DNA of 64,000 nt from Amulumruptor sp947039275. Lineage in GTDB: Bacteria; Bacteroidota; Bacteroidia; Bacteroidales; Muribaculaceae. Within the stretch, counting starts at the first letter, position 1. The number at the start of each line of letters is the position of its first letter. The translations under genes and the position numbers were made by a program. The DNA lies in contig CAMQYL010000013.1 in NCBI GenBank assembly GCA_947039275.1, positions 13,443 to 77,442 of the forward strand, in the 5' to 3' direction. A model generated the notes under the pieces. That model worked only from the letters and a program-made list of their open reading frames with translations. It was not told the DNA's origin and did not search any database. This document shows, piece by piece, positions 42,781 through 52,179 of the stretch.

Positions 42781-43311
42781 ATGGACAAAAGGTCATTTCT
42801 TCTCACTCCCATAATCATCCTCATCGTGGGCATAGCCCTGATAGTGATGCACTCGCAGATCGATGTCATCCGATGGATAGTAATCCTCATCGGCTGCGCC
42901 CTGCTGATTCCGGCAGTGTTCAATCTCATATGGATATTGATGCGCCGCCGTCGCACAGGCTCCGACATCCGCGAGGCTAACGACAGTTCGTCCATCGCCG
43001 TCAGCATCATCAGCGGACTCCTCGGCATATGGATAGTGTGCATGCCCGACTTCTTCGCCGCGTTCATAGTGTATCTTTTTGCAGCATTGCTCGTGTTCCT
43101 TGCCATAGTGGATGTGGTGCTGATGATACGCGCCAGCCGTCCGGCACGTCCGCCGTTCTGGTTCTACATCGTCCCGGTCGGCATGATAGTCGTGGCGATA
43201 GTGCTGCTGACATCATCCCTCGGCGCCATCAACGCCACCATAGTCCTCGTCACCGGCATAGCCATGGCAGCCTCGGGTCTCAACCGTCTCGTGGAGCTTG
43301 CCACGGTGTGA
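42781..43311 (+). CDS. DUF308-family (HdeD-like) membrane protein
   Basis: 176-residue integral membrane protein with six hydrophobic helices in pairs: about 8-24, 29-50, 72-90, 93-110, 122-140 and 145-165. A basic/acidic loop RRRRTGSDIREAND separates the first pair from the second. The pattern and the residue content match the DUF308/HdeD family, of which E. coli HdeD helps acid resistance. No function can be assigned here. The gene is flanked on both sides by repeat-rich DNA, and no neighbour gene suggests a partner. The start ATG is the first in frame after the hairpin region. Confidence 0.72.
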   Translation: MDKRSFLLTPIIILIVGIALIVMHSQIDVIRWIVILIGCALLIPAVFNLIWILMRRRRTGSDIREANDSSSIAVSIISGLLGIWIVCMPDFFAAFIVYLFAALLVFLAIVDVVLMIRASRPARPPFWFYIVPVGMIVVAIVLLTSSLGAINATIVLVTGIAMAASGLNRLVELATV

Positions 43312-43328
43312 GTCCTTTTGCCTGACAC

Positions 43329-43355
43329 GATGACGCGGCACGCCGCGTCCCTACA
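43329..43355 (+). repeat. Single subfamily B repeat unit
   Basis: One palindromic unit GATGACGCGGC...CCCTACA with no left partner. GCCTGACA just before it resembles the spacer box CGCCTGAT. It forms a hairpin by itself through ACGCGGC/GCCGCGT. Confidence 0.8.
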
Positions 43356-43375
43356 TTGTACCGCATCTCAAATCG

Positions 43376-43425
43376 CTTTGTCCCCCTTAATTACCCCTCT
43401 GAAGGCGGCATTAAGGGGGACAAAG
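43376..43425. terminator. 16-bp stem hairpin, terminator-like
   Basis: CTTTGTCCCCCTTAAT (43376-43391) pairs with ATTAAGGGGGACAAAG (43410-43425) around an 18-nt loop. It lies between the DUF308 gene and the next promoter element. No long T tract follows, so termination is likely but not certain; the sequence is also symmetrical enough to work on the other strand. Confidence 0.5.
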
Positions 43426-43429
43426 TGCG

Positions 43430-43437
43430 TAAATTTG
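43430..43437 (+). promoter_or_regulatory. -7 promoter element of the lipoprotein gene
   Basis: TAAATTTG followed by C fits TAnnTTTG. It gives a leader of about 80 nt before the ATG at 43524. A -33 TTTG is not apparent, as the preceding DNA is the hairpin. Confidence 0.45.
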
Positions 43438-43523
43438 CATCGATATTGATACGCACGTCAGGACAAAATTTCTATACACATCATATTCATCATCAAACTT
43501 AATTTCCACACACCATTATTAAG

Positions 43524-44297
43524 ATGAAATCTATCGTTTGCAAACTCTTTGCAGCCATCGTGGCTGTCATGGCTGTATCATGCAGCAGCGGTCCCTCACT
43601 CGAGCAACTCGTAGCCGAGACCAACAAGCACATGCCCGTAACCGTGCCAGGCGTAGGACAGATCAAGTCAATCGACTTCGCCGACAACACACTCACCTAC
43701 CAGTGCCTTGTGCTCAACCGCAGCTTCAATCTCAAAGCTCTCGAAGGCCACGAGGACGAAATGAAAGCTGCCATAGCGCCCATGCTCCCAAACCTCCTCA
43801 ATCAGGGCAAGAACAAGGTGTTCACCGACAAGCTTATCGAGGACAAGGCTTCGCTCGCCGTGCGCTATTATACCAAAGGTCCCAAGGCTGCCGAAGTGAC
43901 CGTCACATTCACCCCCGATGACCTAAAGGACATCATTGACGGCAAAATCAACGACAACCCCGAGGCAAAACTGAAGTCGCAGATTACCATAGCCAAGCTC
44001 CAGACTCCCCAGCGCATCGACAGCGAGACCACCATGTCAAGCATCGATGCCCAGAACGGCTATGTGGTCTACACATTCGAGATGAACGAGAAACGCAACC
44101 CCGAAATCATCGACAACCTCAACGAGAACATGGCAGAGCTGCGCCAGTCAACCGAAGAATCAATCCACAGCAACGCCAAAGACATCAAAGCCATCGTCCA
44201 GGCATGCAAAGATGCTAACTACGGCATCCTCTACCGCTACATCGGTGTACCCTCAGGCAAGGTCGCCGAAGTCAAGTTTGACGCTTCCGAGCTGTAA
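43524..44297 (+). CDS. Uncharacterised lipoprotein
   Basis: 257 residues. The signal is MKSIVCKLFAAIVAVMAVSC with the lipid cysteine at 20, followed by SSGPS; there is no acidic run after the Cys, so inner-leaflet (periplasmic) placement is as likely as the surface. The mature part has two similar halves, each with strands ending in lysine-rich turns, and a glutamate/aspartate-rich helix (VTFTPDDLKDIIDGK; NPEIIDNLNENMAELRQ). I do not recognise the family. The promoter element and the single subfamily B unit lie upstream, and the LRR protein gene follows after a single subfamily A unit, so the two may be in one transcript. Confidence 0.7.
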   Translation: MKSIVCKLFAAIVAVMAVSCSSGPSLEQLVAETNKHMPVTVPGVGQIKSIDFADNTLTYQCLVLNRSFNLKALEGHEDEMKAAIAPMLPNLLNQGKNKVFTDKLIEDKASLAVRYYTKGPKAAEVTVTFTPDDLKDIIDGKINDNPEAKLKSQITIAKLQTPQRIDSETTMSSIDAQNGYVVYTFEMNEKRNPEIIDNLNENMAELRQSTEESIHSNAKDIKAIVQACKDANYGILYRYIGVPSGKVAEVKFDASEL

Positions 44298-44310
44298 CCC
44301 ACATTGCATC

Positions 44311-44337
44311 GCGGACATGCCGCGGCATGTCCCTACA
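44311..44337 (+). repeat. Single subfamily A repeat unit
   Basis: GCGGACATGCCGCGGCATGT followed by CCCTACA: one palindromic unit without a partner, perfect through the GCCGCGGC centre. It is 20 nt upstream of the start codon of the LRR gene, so its hairpin would sit in the leader of that gene in a read-through mRNA. Confidence 0.85.
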
Positions 44338-44357
44338 ACAATAATTCAAACACTCAT

Positions 44358-45722
44358 ATGAATCTCTCTACACTCCTGCGCCGCGCATCGCTCGCATGCG
44401 CCGCCATCATGGCAGGCTTGACCTCACAGGCTGCCGAAGTCACCCTCAACGGCTTCACCACCGTGGGCGAGAGCAAAGCCATCCAGGTCACATACGCCCT
44501 CAACAAGACCGACAAGGTGGCACGTGTGCGCCGCGTCGACGACACCTCCACATCTGACAAAAAGCGCAAATCGTGCGTCATTCCCCAGACCATCACGGTC
44601 GACAAGGTCAAATATACCGTCAAGTACATCGGCACCGGAGCCTTCTCACACATCACCGACGGCTTCGATCCGCTGCCCAACGACAAGAACGCCTGCAAGT
44701 TCCAGCGCGTCGAGCTACCAAATACCATCACCGAAATCGGTGAACGTGCTTTTCTTTGCATGTCGACCCTCAAAAACTGCAACATACCCACGAGCGTCCA
44801 GATCATACACCCCTTTGCCTTCATGAAGTCAGGGTTAGAGTCGGCGACCATACCAGCATCATGCACCGTCATCGGTGCCAGTGCCTTCGACAAGTCAGCT
44901 CTCAAAAGCATCTCATTTGCCGAGGGCTCCAACAGCTTGGGAATCGGCACCTGGGCTTTCAACAAGACAAAAATCACCTCCCTGACAACGCCGAAACGCC
45001 TTAATGCCATCTATTTCAATGCGTTTTACGACTGCGCAGCCTTGACCGACGTGACACTCAACGGCACTTTCACCGAAATCCCCGAACACTGTTTTACGGG
45101 ATGTGAAAGCATCCTGCGGTTTACATGCAACGCCCCCATAACCACCATCGGACACAACGCCTTCTCCAACGGCATGGACAACCTCCAGTCATTCAAGATC
45201 AACAGCAACGCCCTGCGCACCATAGAGTCATATGCGTTCAACCGGACCGGCATCACCTCGGCAGGTCCCGAAATCCTCAAAGAGGGAATGATATTCATCA
45301 GCCAGGGACTCTTCTCCGACTGCCCTAAGTTCACCTCCGTCGTCATCCCTACCACGGTGATGAAAATCGGACTCGACGCATTTGACAACAGCCCCAATCT
45401 CCGCCGCATCGACTGCTACACAGCCGTCCCCCCGGAAATCAACAATCTCCTCACTTTCACAGAGGAGACATTCAAGAACGCCGATGTCAACGTCCGCCCC
45501 GAACTCGCCCCTATGTTCTCCCGGGCTGACTACTGGCGCAGTTTCAACTGGAGCAAATACGGCATCGGAGCCACCGACGACATCCCCGTTGACGATTACG
45601 ACCCCTCGCAACCCGTGGAATATTACAATCTCCAGGGCATGCGCGTCGATGCCGACGCACTCACCCCCGGCATCTATATCCGCCGCCACGGAGGCAAGAG
45701 CGAGAAGATAGCCATCCGCTGA
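44358..45722 (+). CDS. BspA-type leucine-rich-repeat protein (LRR_5), secreted
   Basis: 454 residues with a signal peptide (to about SQAAE, residue 27). The body carries about 8 LRR_5 repeats of 22-25 residues, for example VELPNTITEIGERAFLCM and ATIPASCTVIGASAFDKSA, the pattern of Treponema/BspA-like surface proteins. The C-terminus reads VEYYNLQGMRVDADALTPGIYIRR, a tail common in Bacteroidales exported proteins and similar to that of the PUL protein at 53738. I start at the ATG at 44358; the earlier open frame runs through the repeat unit and is not part of the gene. These proteins are thought to bind host or food ligands; the ligand is unknown. Confidence 0.83.
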   Translation: MNLSTLLRRASLACAAIMAGLTSQAAEVTLNGFTTVGESKAIQVTYALNKTDKVARVRRVDDTSTSDKKRKSCVIPQTITVDKVKYTVKYIGTGAFSHITDGFDPLPNDKNACKFQRVELPNTITEIGERAFLCMSTLKNCNIPTSVQIIHPFAFMKSGLESATIPASCTVIGASAFDKSALKSISFAEGSNSLGIGTWAFNKTKITSLTTPKRLNAIYFNAFYDCAALTDVTLNGTFTEIPEHCFTGCESILRFTCNAPITTIGHNAFSNGMDNLQSFKINSNALRTIESYAFNRTGITSAGPEILKEGMIFISQGLFSDCPKFTSVVIPTTVMKIGLDAFDNSPNLRRIDCYTAVPPEINNLLTFTEETFKNADVNVRPELAPMFSRADYWRSFNWSKYGIGATDDIPVDDYDPSQPVEYYNLQGMRVDADALTPGIYIRRHGGKSEKIAIR

Positions 45723-45755
45723 CCCGCACCCGATTAACTTTTTCATAGCAACAAA

Positions 45756-45798
45756 GAGCTGCCCCGATACAGTCGCGTATCGGGGCAGCTCGCTTTTT
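45756..45798 (+). terminator. Intrinsic terminator after the LRR gene
   Basis: A 15-bp perfect stem GAGCTGCCCCGATAC / GTATCGGGGCAGCTC (45756-45770 with 45777-45791) and a 6-nt loop are followed by GCTTTTTCTT. A strong, classical terminator closing the LRR transcript before the PUL. Confidence 0.93.
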
Positions 45799-45897
45799 CT
45801 TATCAAAAAACGGTTATTCAGTATCAAAAAACGTGCATCGCGCCAATTTTTATACTCATCACACCATCAATTATATGATGCCGCAGACGCAGAGTGC

Positions 45898-45905
45898 TAA
45901 TTTTG
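45898..45905 (+). promoter_or_regulatory. -7 promoter element of the fructan PUL
   Basis: TAATTTTG followed by C fits TAnnTTTG, 33 nt before the susC ATG at 45938. Since the -33 region has no TTTG, an activator (the hybrid two-component protein at 54832) would be needed. Confidence 0.5.
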
Positions 45906-45937
45906 CCACAGAAATTCTCACAAAAAATCTCAATAAC

Positions 45938-48900
45938 ATGAAAAGAACATTTCTCAGTGGACTATTGCTATCGCTCATGGCAATCATGGCACACGCACAG
46001 AACATCACTGTGCATGGGACTGTTGTTTCAGCCTCCGACTCCGAGCCTCTGATAGGCGCGAGCGTAGTCTGCGGTGTCGAAGGACCTGGCGGTGTCGCCA
46101 CAGACATCGACGGCAACTTTGAAATAACCGTGCCCGAAGGTGCCAATCTCATCGTTTCCTATATAGGATACAAGACCAAAACCGTCATGGCTCAACCTAA
46201 AATGACCATCGATCTCGAAGACGACACCGCAGTGCTTGACGAAGTCGTTGTGGTCGGTTACAGCACCCAGCGCAAGGTTGATGTGACAGGAGCCATCACA
46301 TCGGTCAATGTGGACGAAATGGCAAAGCAAAACGAGAACAACCCCATGAAGGCTCTCCAAGGCCGTGTGCCAGGCATGAACATCACAGCCACGGGCGACC
46401 CAAGCGGCGCCGCCACGGTGCGCATCCGTGGTGTCGGAACACTCAATAACAACGACCCCCTCTATATCATAGACGGCGTACCGACCAAAGGAGGCATGCA
46501 TGAACTCAACCCCAACGATATCGAATCGATACAGGTGCTGAAGGATGCCGCATCGGCTTCCATCTACGGTTCACGTGCCGCCAACGGTGTCATCATCATC
46601 ACGACCAAGAAAGGCAAGGAACTGAAAGTGACACTCGATGCATCAGTCGCCGCCCAGTTCTACACACATAAGATGAAAGTACTCAACACCGAGGGCTACG
46701 GACGCGCCATGTGGCAGGCATATGTCAACGGAGGCGAAGACCCCAACACCAACGGTCTCGGATACCGTTACGACTGGGGATATGATGCCAACGGATACCC
46801 GGTGCTCAACTCCATCTCCATGAACAAGTACCTGGACTCCTCATGCAAGACACCGGCTGCCGACACCGACTGGTATGATGAAACGACACGCACAGGTTTC
46901 ATCCAGAACTACAACCTCTCCATCAGCGGAAGCACCGACAAGCTGAGTGCATTCTTCTCTTTGGGCTATTACAAGAATCTCGGCGTAATCAAATATACCG
47001 ACTTCGAGCGTTTCTCTGCCCGCATTAACACAGAGTTCAAGCCCTTCAACAAAATCCTCACAATAGGCGAACACTTCACTCTCAACCGCACCGACGAAGT
47101 GCAGGCTCCCGGCGGTTTCCTCCAGAATGTGCTCCAAGCCAACCCCTCGCTGCCGGTCTACACCACCGATGGAGAGTTTGCCGGACCCGTAGGCGGCTAC
47201 CCTGACCGCGAAAATCCTCTCGCACGACTCGTGCGCAACAAAGACAACCGATATACCTACTGGCGAATGTTCGGCGATGCATACGTCAACCTCAACCCGC
47301 TCGAAGGGCTGAATATACGCACCACCTTCGGTCTTGACTACTCGCAGAAACAGCAGCGCTTCTTCACCTACCCCATCACCGAGGGCAACGTGGCAACTTC
47401 TACCAATGCAGTCGAAGCCAAACAGGAGCACTGGACGCGCTGGATGTGGAACCTCGTGGCAAACTACAGCCGCGACTTCGGCAAGCATCACGCAGATGCG
47501 CTCGCCGGCATGGAGCTTAACCGCGAGTCAGCCAACTGGTTCTCAGGTTACAAGATGGATTTCGCCGTGCTCAATCCCGACTACATGTGGCCTGATGCCG
47601 GTGTAGGTCAGGCACAGGCTTACGGCTCTGCCGACGGCTTCTCTCTCGTATCATTCTTCGGAAAAATCAACTACGCCTTTGACAACCGTTATCTTCTCGG
47701 TCTGACCCTGCGCTATGACGGCTCATCACGTTTCGGTGCAAACAACCGCTGGGCTACATTCCCCTCGGTGTCTGCCGGATGGCGCATCAACAACGAGTCG
47801 TTCCTGCGCGACCAGACATGGCTCAACGACCTGAAGCTCCGCCTGTCATGGGGACAGACCGGCAACCAGGAAATCAGCAACCTCGCACGCTACTATATCT
47901 ACGTCCCCAACTACGGTGTCAACGAATCAGGAGGTCAGAGCTACGGAACATCATATGACATAGCCGGTACCAACGGTGGCTCGATACTCCAGTCAGGCTT
48001 CAAACGTAACCAGATAGGCAACCCCGACATAAAGTGGGAGACCACTACCCAGTATAACGCAGGTCTGGACTGGAGCATGCTCAACTCCCGCCTGTTCGGT
48101 TCACTTGATGTCTACTACAAAAAGACCTCTGACATCCTCGTGCAGATGGCTGGAATCGCAGCCATGGGTGAAGGCTCGTCGCAGTGGATCAACGCCGGAG
48201 AGGTGGAAAACAAAGGCGTGGAGCTCAACATAGGTTTCCGCAACGACACCTCCTACGGACTCCACTACGAAGTCACCGGCAACATATCAGCCTACCGCAA
48301 CAAAATCACCGCCCTGCCTGCCACAGTGGCAGCCAACGGCACCTTCGGAGGCAACGGAGTGTTCAGCGTCATCGGGCACCCCAACGGCGCACAGGCAGGC
48401 TATGTGGCTGACGGAATATTCCGCGACCAGGCAGAAGTCGACAACCACGCCATCCAGGAAGGCGCAGCCCCCGGACGCATACGCTGGCGTGACCTTGACG
48501 GCAACGGAGTAATCGACGAGAAAGACCAGCAGTGGATTTTCGACCCGACACCTGATTTCACCTACGGCATCAACGTGTATCTCCAGTACAAGGACTTCGA
48601 CTTCTCGATGTTCTGGCAAGGCTCTCAGGGTCAGGATGTAATATCCGACCTCAAGAAAGAGACCGACCTCTGGAGCGGACTCAACATCGGATTCCTCAAC
48701 AAGGGAGAGCGTCTGCTCGATGCCTGGACACCACAGAATCCCGATTCATCAATCCCCGCGCTCAGCCGCTCCGACATCAACAACGAGAAGAGAGTATCGA
48801 CATTCTATGTAGAAAACGGCTCGTATCTCAAACTGCGCAACATACAATTTGGCTACATAGTTCCCTCCAAACTGTCATCCAAACTGAAACTCCAGAAGCT

Positions 48901-49033
48901 CCGCTTCTACGTCAGCGCACAGAATCTGCTGACCATCAAGAGCAAGAACTTCACAGGCGTGGATCCCGAAAACCCCAATTACGGTTACCCCATCCCCACC
49001 AACGTGACTGTCGGACTTAATGCAACATTCTAA
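45938..49033 (+). CDS. SusC/RagA-family TonB-dependent outer-membrane transporter
   Basis: 1031-residue importer of oligosaccharides. Signal peptide cleaved near MAHAQ (residue 21); carboxypeptidase-regulatory-like domain (about 24-105, with GANLIVSYIGYKTK); TonB box region DEVVVVGYSTQRKVDVTG; plug domain (about 115-240, with ALQGRVPGMNI and GVGTLNNNDPLYIIDG); then the 22-strand barrel with a C-terminal VGLNATF. The ATG at 45938 gives a proper signal; an upstream open extension has no such feature. It is first in a run susC-susD-DUF4960-GH32. By partners it takes fructans. Intact. Confidence 0.95.
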   Translation: MKRTFLSGLLLSLMAIMAHAQNITVHGTVVSASDSEPLIGASVVCGVEGPGGVATDIDGNFEITVPEGANLIVSYIGYKTKTVMAQPKMTIDLEDDTAVLDEVVVVGYSTQRKVDVTGAITSVNVDEMAKQNENNPMKALQGRVPGMNITATGDPSGAATVRIRGVGTLNNNDPLYIIDGVPTKGGMHELNPNDIESIQVLKDAASASIYGSRAANGVIIITTKKGKELKVTLDASVAAQFYTHKMKVLNTEGYGRAMWQAYVNGGEDPNTNGLGYRYDWGYDANGYPVLNSISMNKYLDSSCKTPAADTDWYDETTRTGFIQNYNLSISGSTDKLSAFFSLGYYKNLGVIKYTDFERFSARINTEFKPFNKILTIGEHFTLNRTDEVQAPGGFLQNVLQANPSLPVYTTDGEFAGPVGGYPDRENPLARLVRNKDNRYTYWRMFGDAYVNLNPLEGLNIRTTFGLDYSQKQQRFFTYPITEGNVATSTNAVEAKQEHWTRWMWNLVANYSRDFGKHHADALAGMELNRESANWFSGYKMDFAVLNPDYMWPDAGVGQAQAYGSADGFSLVSFFGKINYAFDNRYLLGLTLRYDGSSRFGANNRWATFPSVSAGWRINNESFLRDQTWLNDLKLRLSWGQTGNQEISNLARYYIYVPNYGVNESGGQSYGTSYDIAGTNGGSILQSGFKRNQIGNPDIKWETTTQYNAGLDWSMLNSRLFGSLDVYYKKTSDILVQMAGIAAMGEGSSQWINAGEVENKGVELNIGFRNDTSYGLHYEVTGNISAYRNKITALPATVAANGTFGGNGVFSVIGHPNGAQAGYVADGIFRDQAEVDNHAIQEGAAPGRIRWRDLDGNGVIDEKDQQWIFDPTPDFTYGINVYLQYKDFDFSMFWQGSQGQDVISDLKKETDLWSGLNIGFLNKGERLLDAWTPQNPDSSIPALSRSDINNEKRVSTFYVENGSYLKLRNIQFGYIVPSKLSSKLKLQKLRFYVSAQNLLTIKSKNFTGVDPENPNYGYPIPTNVTVGLNATF

Positions 49034-49044
49034 CACCTAAAGCA

Positions 49045-50769
49045 ATGAAAAAATCAATATATGCCGCAGCCATCGCACTCTCCCTCCTCTCCACCGGCTG
49101 CAACGACTTCCTTGACGACCTCAAGCCGCAGGGCGTCCTGGACGAGGAGCAGGTCAGCAACCCCGAATACGTCGAAAACCTCGTAATTTCCGCCTATGCC
49201 GGATGGATATCCATCGAGGACATCAACTCATCGTTCTCGATGTGGAACTACGATGTCCGTTCCGACGATGCCTACAAAGGCGGCAACGGTACCGAGGACG
49301 GCGATGTGTTTCACGCACTGGAAATATCCCAGGGCATCATGACCACAGCCTGGAACATCTCAGACATGTGGAACCGCCTCTATCAGGTCATATCTCGCGC
49401 CAACACAGCTCTTGCCGTGCTTGAGCAGATGGAAGACTACCCCCTGCGTGACCAGCGCATAGGCGAGATGAGATTCCTGCGCGCCTACGGACACTTCCTG
49501 CTTAAGCGCCTTTATAAGAACATCCCCTTCGCCATCGATGCTACCATGTCGCCCGAAGATTACAACAACCTCGAAAACACGCAGTACACCAACGACCAGG
49601 GATGGCAGATCATCATAGACGACTTCAAATACGCCTTTGACAATCTCCCTGACATACAGGACGAAGTAGGCAGACCCAACCGCGCCGCCGCTGCCGCCTT
49701 CATGGCAAAGACATATCTCTACAAGGCATACCGTCAGGATGACCCCATGTCAAACCAGGTCACATCCATCGACCGCGACGACCTGCTCAACGTCATCAAA
49801 TATACCGACCGCTCCATCATGGCAGCCTCGGCATGCGACCTCGCGCCTGACTTCCATAACAATTTCCGTCCCGAGCCGATATACGAAAACGGTCCTGAGT
49901 CAATCTGGGCGATGCAGTATTCATTTAACGACGGCACCAACCACGGCAACTGCAACTGGTCATACGGACTCATCGTCCCCAACATCCCTGGCGTAACAGA
50001 CGGAGGTTGCGACTTCTACAAGCCGAGCCAGAACCTTGTCAATGCGTTCAAGACCAATGCCAACGGACTGCCCATGTTTGACAATTTCAACTCACGTGAC
50101 TACGACATGACAAGCGATTACGCCGACCCGCGCCTTTTCCTTACCATAGGCATGCCCGGCACACCCTACATGTTCAACAAGGACTTCATCATGGACAAGA
50201 CAGCCACATGGAGCCGCAGCAACGGACTCTATGGCTACTACGTCACTCTGAAACAGAACGTTGACCCCGAAAGCGAGTACTTAGTAAAAGGCGGCTGGTG
50301 GGGTTCTCCGATGAACCGTATCGTGCTCCGCTACGCCGACATCCTTCTGGTACGTGCCGAAGCCCTCGTGCAGCTCAACCAGGGCATCACCGAAGCTATC
50401 AACATCGTCAACTCGCTCCGTAACCGCGCCCGTCAGAGCACAGGCATGATTTCCGACTACGAACAGCTCTACGGGGTCCGCATCAACATCCGCCCCTACA
50501 CCGGCAGCTATTCTCAGGAAGAGGCTTTGAAAATCGTCAAGTTCGAACGCCGCCTGGAGCTTGCCATGGAAAGCGAGCGCTTCTTTGACCTCGTGCGTTG
50601 GGGCGAAGCCGACCAGGTGCTCAACCAATATTATGCTGACGAGGCTGACAACTGCTCCATCTACTCCATAGCCAACTTCACTCCTAACAAAAACGAATAC
50701 CTCCCGATACCGTTCTCCCAGCTGAGCGCATCAAACGGCCACTACAAGCAGAACATCGGCAACTGGTAA
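49045..50769 (+). CDS. SusD/RagB-family glycan-binding lipoprotein
   Basis: 574-residue surface lipoprotein that covers the SusC barrel and holds the glycan. Lipid Cys 19 in SLLSTGCNDFLDDLK is followed by an acidic stretch. The tetratricopeptide-like core starts at about residue 85 (VFHALEISQGIM) and later shows the SusD signature NRIVLRYADILLVRAEAL near residue 425 and FERRLELAMESERFFDLVRWGEAD near residue 495. Eleven nucleotides separate it from susC. Family is sure; fructan specificity rests on the two GH32 genes and the regulator. Confidence 0.95.
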   Translation: MKKSIYAAAIALSLLSTGCNDFLDDLKPQGVLDEEQVSNPEYVENLVISAYAGWISIEDINSSFSMWNYDVRSDDAYKGGNGTEDGDVFHALEISQGIMTTAWNISDMWNRLYQVISRANTALAVLEQMEDYPLRDQRIGEMRFLRAYGHFLLKRLYKNIPFAIDATMSPEDYNNLENTQYTNDQGWQIIIDDFKYAFDNLPDIQDEVGRPNRAAAAAFMAKTYLYKAYRQDDPMSNQVTSIDRDDLLNVIKYTDRSIMAASACDLAPDFHNNFRPEPIYENGPESIWAMQYSFNDGTNHGNCNWSYGLIVPNIPGVTDGGCDFYKPSQNLVNAFKTNANGLPMFDNFNSRDYDMTSDYADPRLFLTIGMPGTPYMFNKDFIMDKTATWSRSNGLYGYYVTLKQNVDPESEYLVKGGWWGSPMNRIVLRYADILLVRAEALVQLNQGITEAINIVNSLRNRARQSTGMISDYEQLYGVRINIRPYTGSYSQEEALKIVKFERRLELAMESERFFDLVRWGEADQVLNQYYADEADNCSIYSIANFTPNKNEYLPIPFSQLSASNGHYKQNIGNW

Positions 50770-50796
50770 TAACCCCCACTCTCACTCATACCTCTT

Positions 50797-52170
50797 ATGA
50801 AAACTTTCATCAAATCCATATACGTCATGCTGATAGCGGCAATATCTACTGCACTGGTGTCATGCGATGACGACAAAGACTCAGACCTGCTCCTCGACGG
50901 AGACACCGCCATAACCGCCATCACCGTCAACGGCTTCCAGGGGGTCATCGACAACACCGCCAAGGTGGTCAGCGTCAACGTTTCGACCGACATTGATCTG
51001 ACGACGCTCCACATAGATGCCATAACACTCAGTCCGGGTGCGACATGCGATTACCCCGTAGGCACTGAATTTGACGGCACTGTGCCCCGAGCCATCAAAG
51101 TCACTAACGGCAACGTCCAGTCGTCCTATACACTGACCGTCAAGCATGACAACGTAGAGTTCCTTACTTTCGTCATCGACGGCAAATATAACGCCACCAT
51201 CGACAATTTCGCACGCACCATCCAGTGCTTCGTCCCGAGAAATACAGATGTGACCGCAATGCAGGTTTCGTTCACTGTCAACGAAGGCACCACTGTCACC
51301 CCTGAGTCAGGATCTCTGCTTGATTTCACCCAGCCGGTGATATTCACAGCCACCCAGCGCACCGCCGTGATAGAGTACACCGTCACAGTAGTGCAAGATG
51401 ATATGTCACAAGAGCCCAAAGCCTTCATAGGCAACGCATCGACCCTCGAAGGTCTCGGCGAAGAAGCCAAGGCTGCATGCCGATGGATGCTTGAAAATGT
51501 ACCCAACACCCGCTACGTATCAATCCAGGATCTCATAGACGGCAGAGTCAAGTTGAGCGACTTCAAGATGATATGGTGCCACTTTGACTGGACTGACTGG
51601 CCCGGACAGCTCTGGGACTCGAGAGACATATTCAACGGCTATTGGCTCAGAGGCGGCGCGATACTCGCCTCGCGTGACGGAGCCCGCTATATCAACGATG
51701 TGTGGCGCATAGCCCGCGACCAGCAGAGCCCCAACAACATGTTTGGTGGTGACAGCTACGAGACTCTGACAAGCGACCTCGGCTTTACAATCACCGGACA
51801 TGAGTCGCATCCCATCTACGAGGGGCTTCCCACCGATGCCGACAACCGCATCATCCTCCTCGCCGAAGGCTGCTCCAACACCAACCGTACACTCCAGTGG
51901 GGAGTTGACTGGGATCCATACGGATCCATGGCAGGCTGGGAAGAACGTACCGGCGCAAAAGCACTCGCTTCAGGACACGATTACGACTTCAACCGCGTGA
52001 CCATCGCCGAGTTCGAGCCTTACGAAGCTCTCAAGGGATTCACCTCCGGACGTGTCATCACCGTGGGTACACCGGCTTATGAATGGTATGACAAAAACAA
52101 CGCCGACAATCCCTACAGGACAAACACCATCCAGCTGACCAAAAATATGATCAACTACCTCTGTCAATAA
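50797..52170 (+). CDS. DUF4960-family surface lipoprotein, fructan binding
   Basis: 457 residues with lipid Cys 23 in TALVSCDDDKDSD; the acidic run right after Cys is the surface-export signal. Two Ig-like domains lie at about residues 32-205 (for example AITAITVNGFQGVID, YTLTVKHDNVEFLTFVIDG), then the DUF4960 domain (about 210-457) with tryptophans for sugar stacking (KMIWCHFDWTDWPGQLWDS, LQWGVDWDPYGSMAGWEE). DUF4960 proteins take the place of SusE/F in Bacteroides fructan loci such as that with BT1761. 27 nt downstream of susD, 9 nt upstream of the GH32 gene. Confidence 0.8.
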   Translation: MKTFIKSIYVMLIAAISTALVSCDDDKDSDLLLDGDTAITAITVNGFQGVIDNTAKVVSVNVSTDIDLTTLHIDAITLSPGATCDYPVGTEFDGTVPRAIKVTNGNVQSSYTLTVKHDNVEFLTFVIDGKYNATIDNFARTIQCFVPRNTDVTAMQVSFTVNEGTTVTPESGSLLDFTQPVIFTATQRTAVIEYTVTVVQDDMSQEPKAFIGNASTLEGLGEEAKAACRWMLENVPNTRYVSIQDLIDGRVKLSDFKMIWCHFDWTDWPGQLWDSRDIFNGYWLRGGAILASRDGARYINDVWRIARDQQSPNNMFGGDSYETLTSDLGFTITGHESHPIYEGLPTDADNRIILLAEGCSNTNRTLQWGVDWDPYGSMAGWEERTGAKALASGHDYDFNRVTIAEFEPYEALKGFTSGRVITVGTPAYEWYDKNNADNPYRTNTIQLTKNMINYLCQ

Positions 52171-52179
52171 CGCAAAACC

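Noticed and set aside
44304..44357. N-terminal extension of the LRR protein through the repeat unit
   Set aside because: The extension encodes the repeat peptide; the ATG at 44358 gives a normal signal peptide.
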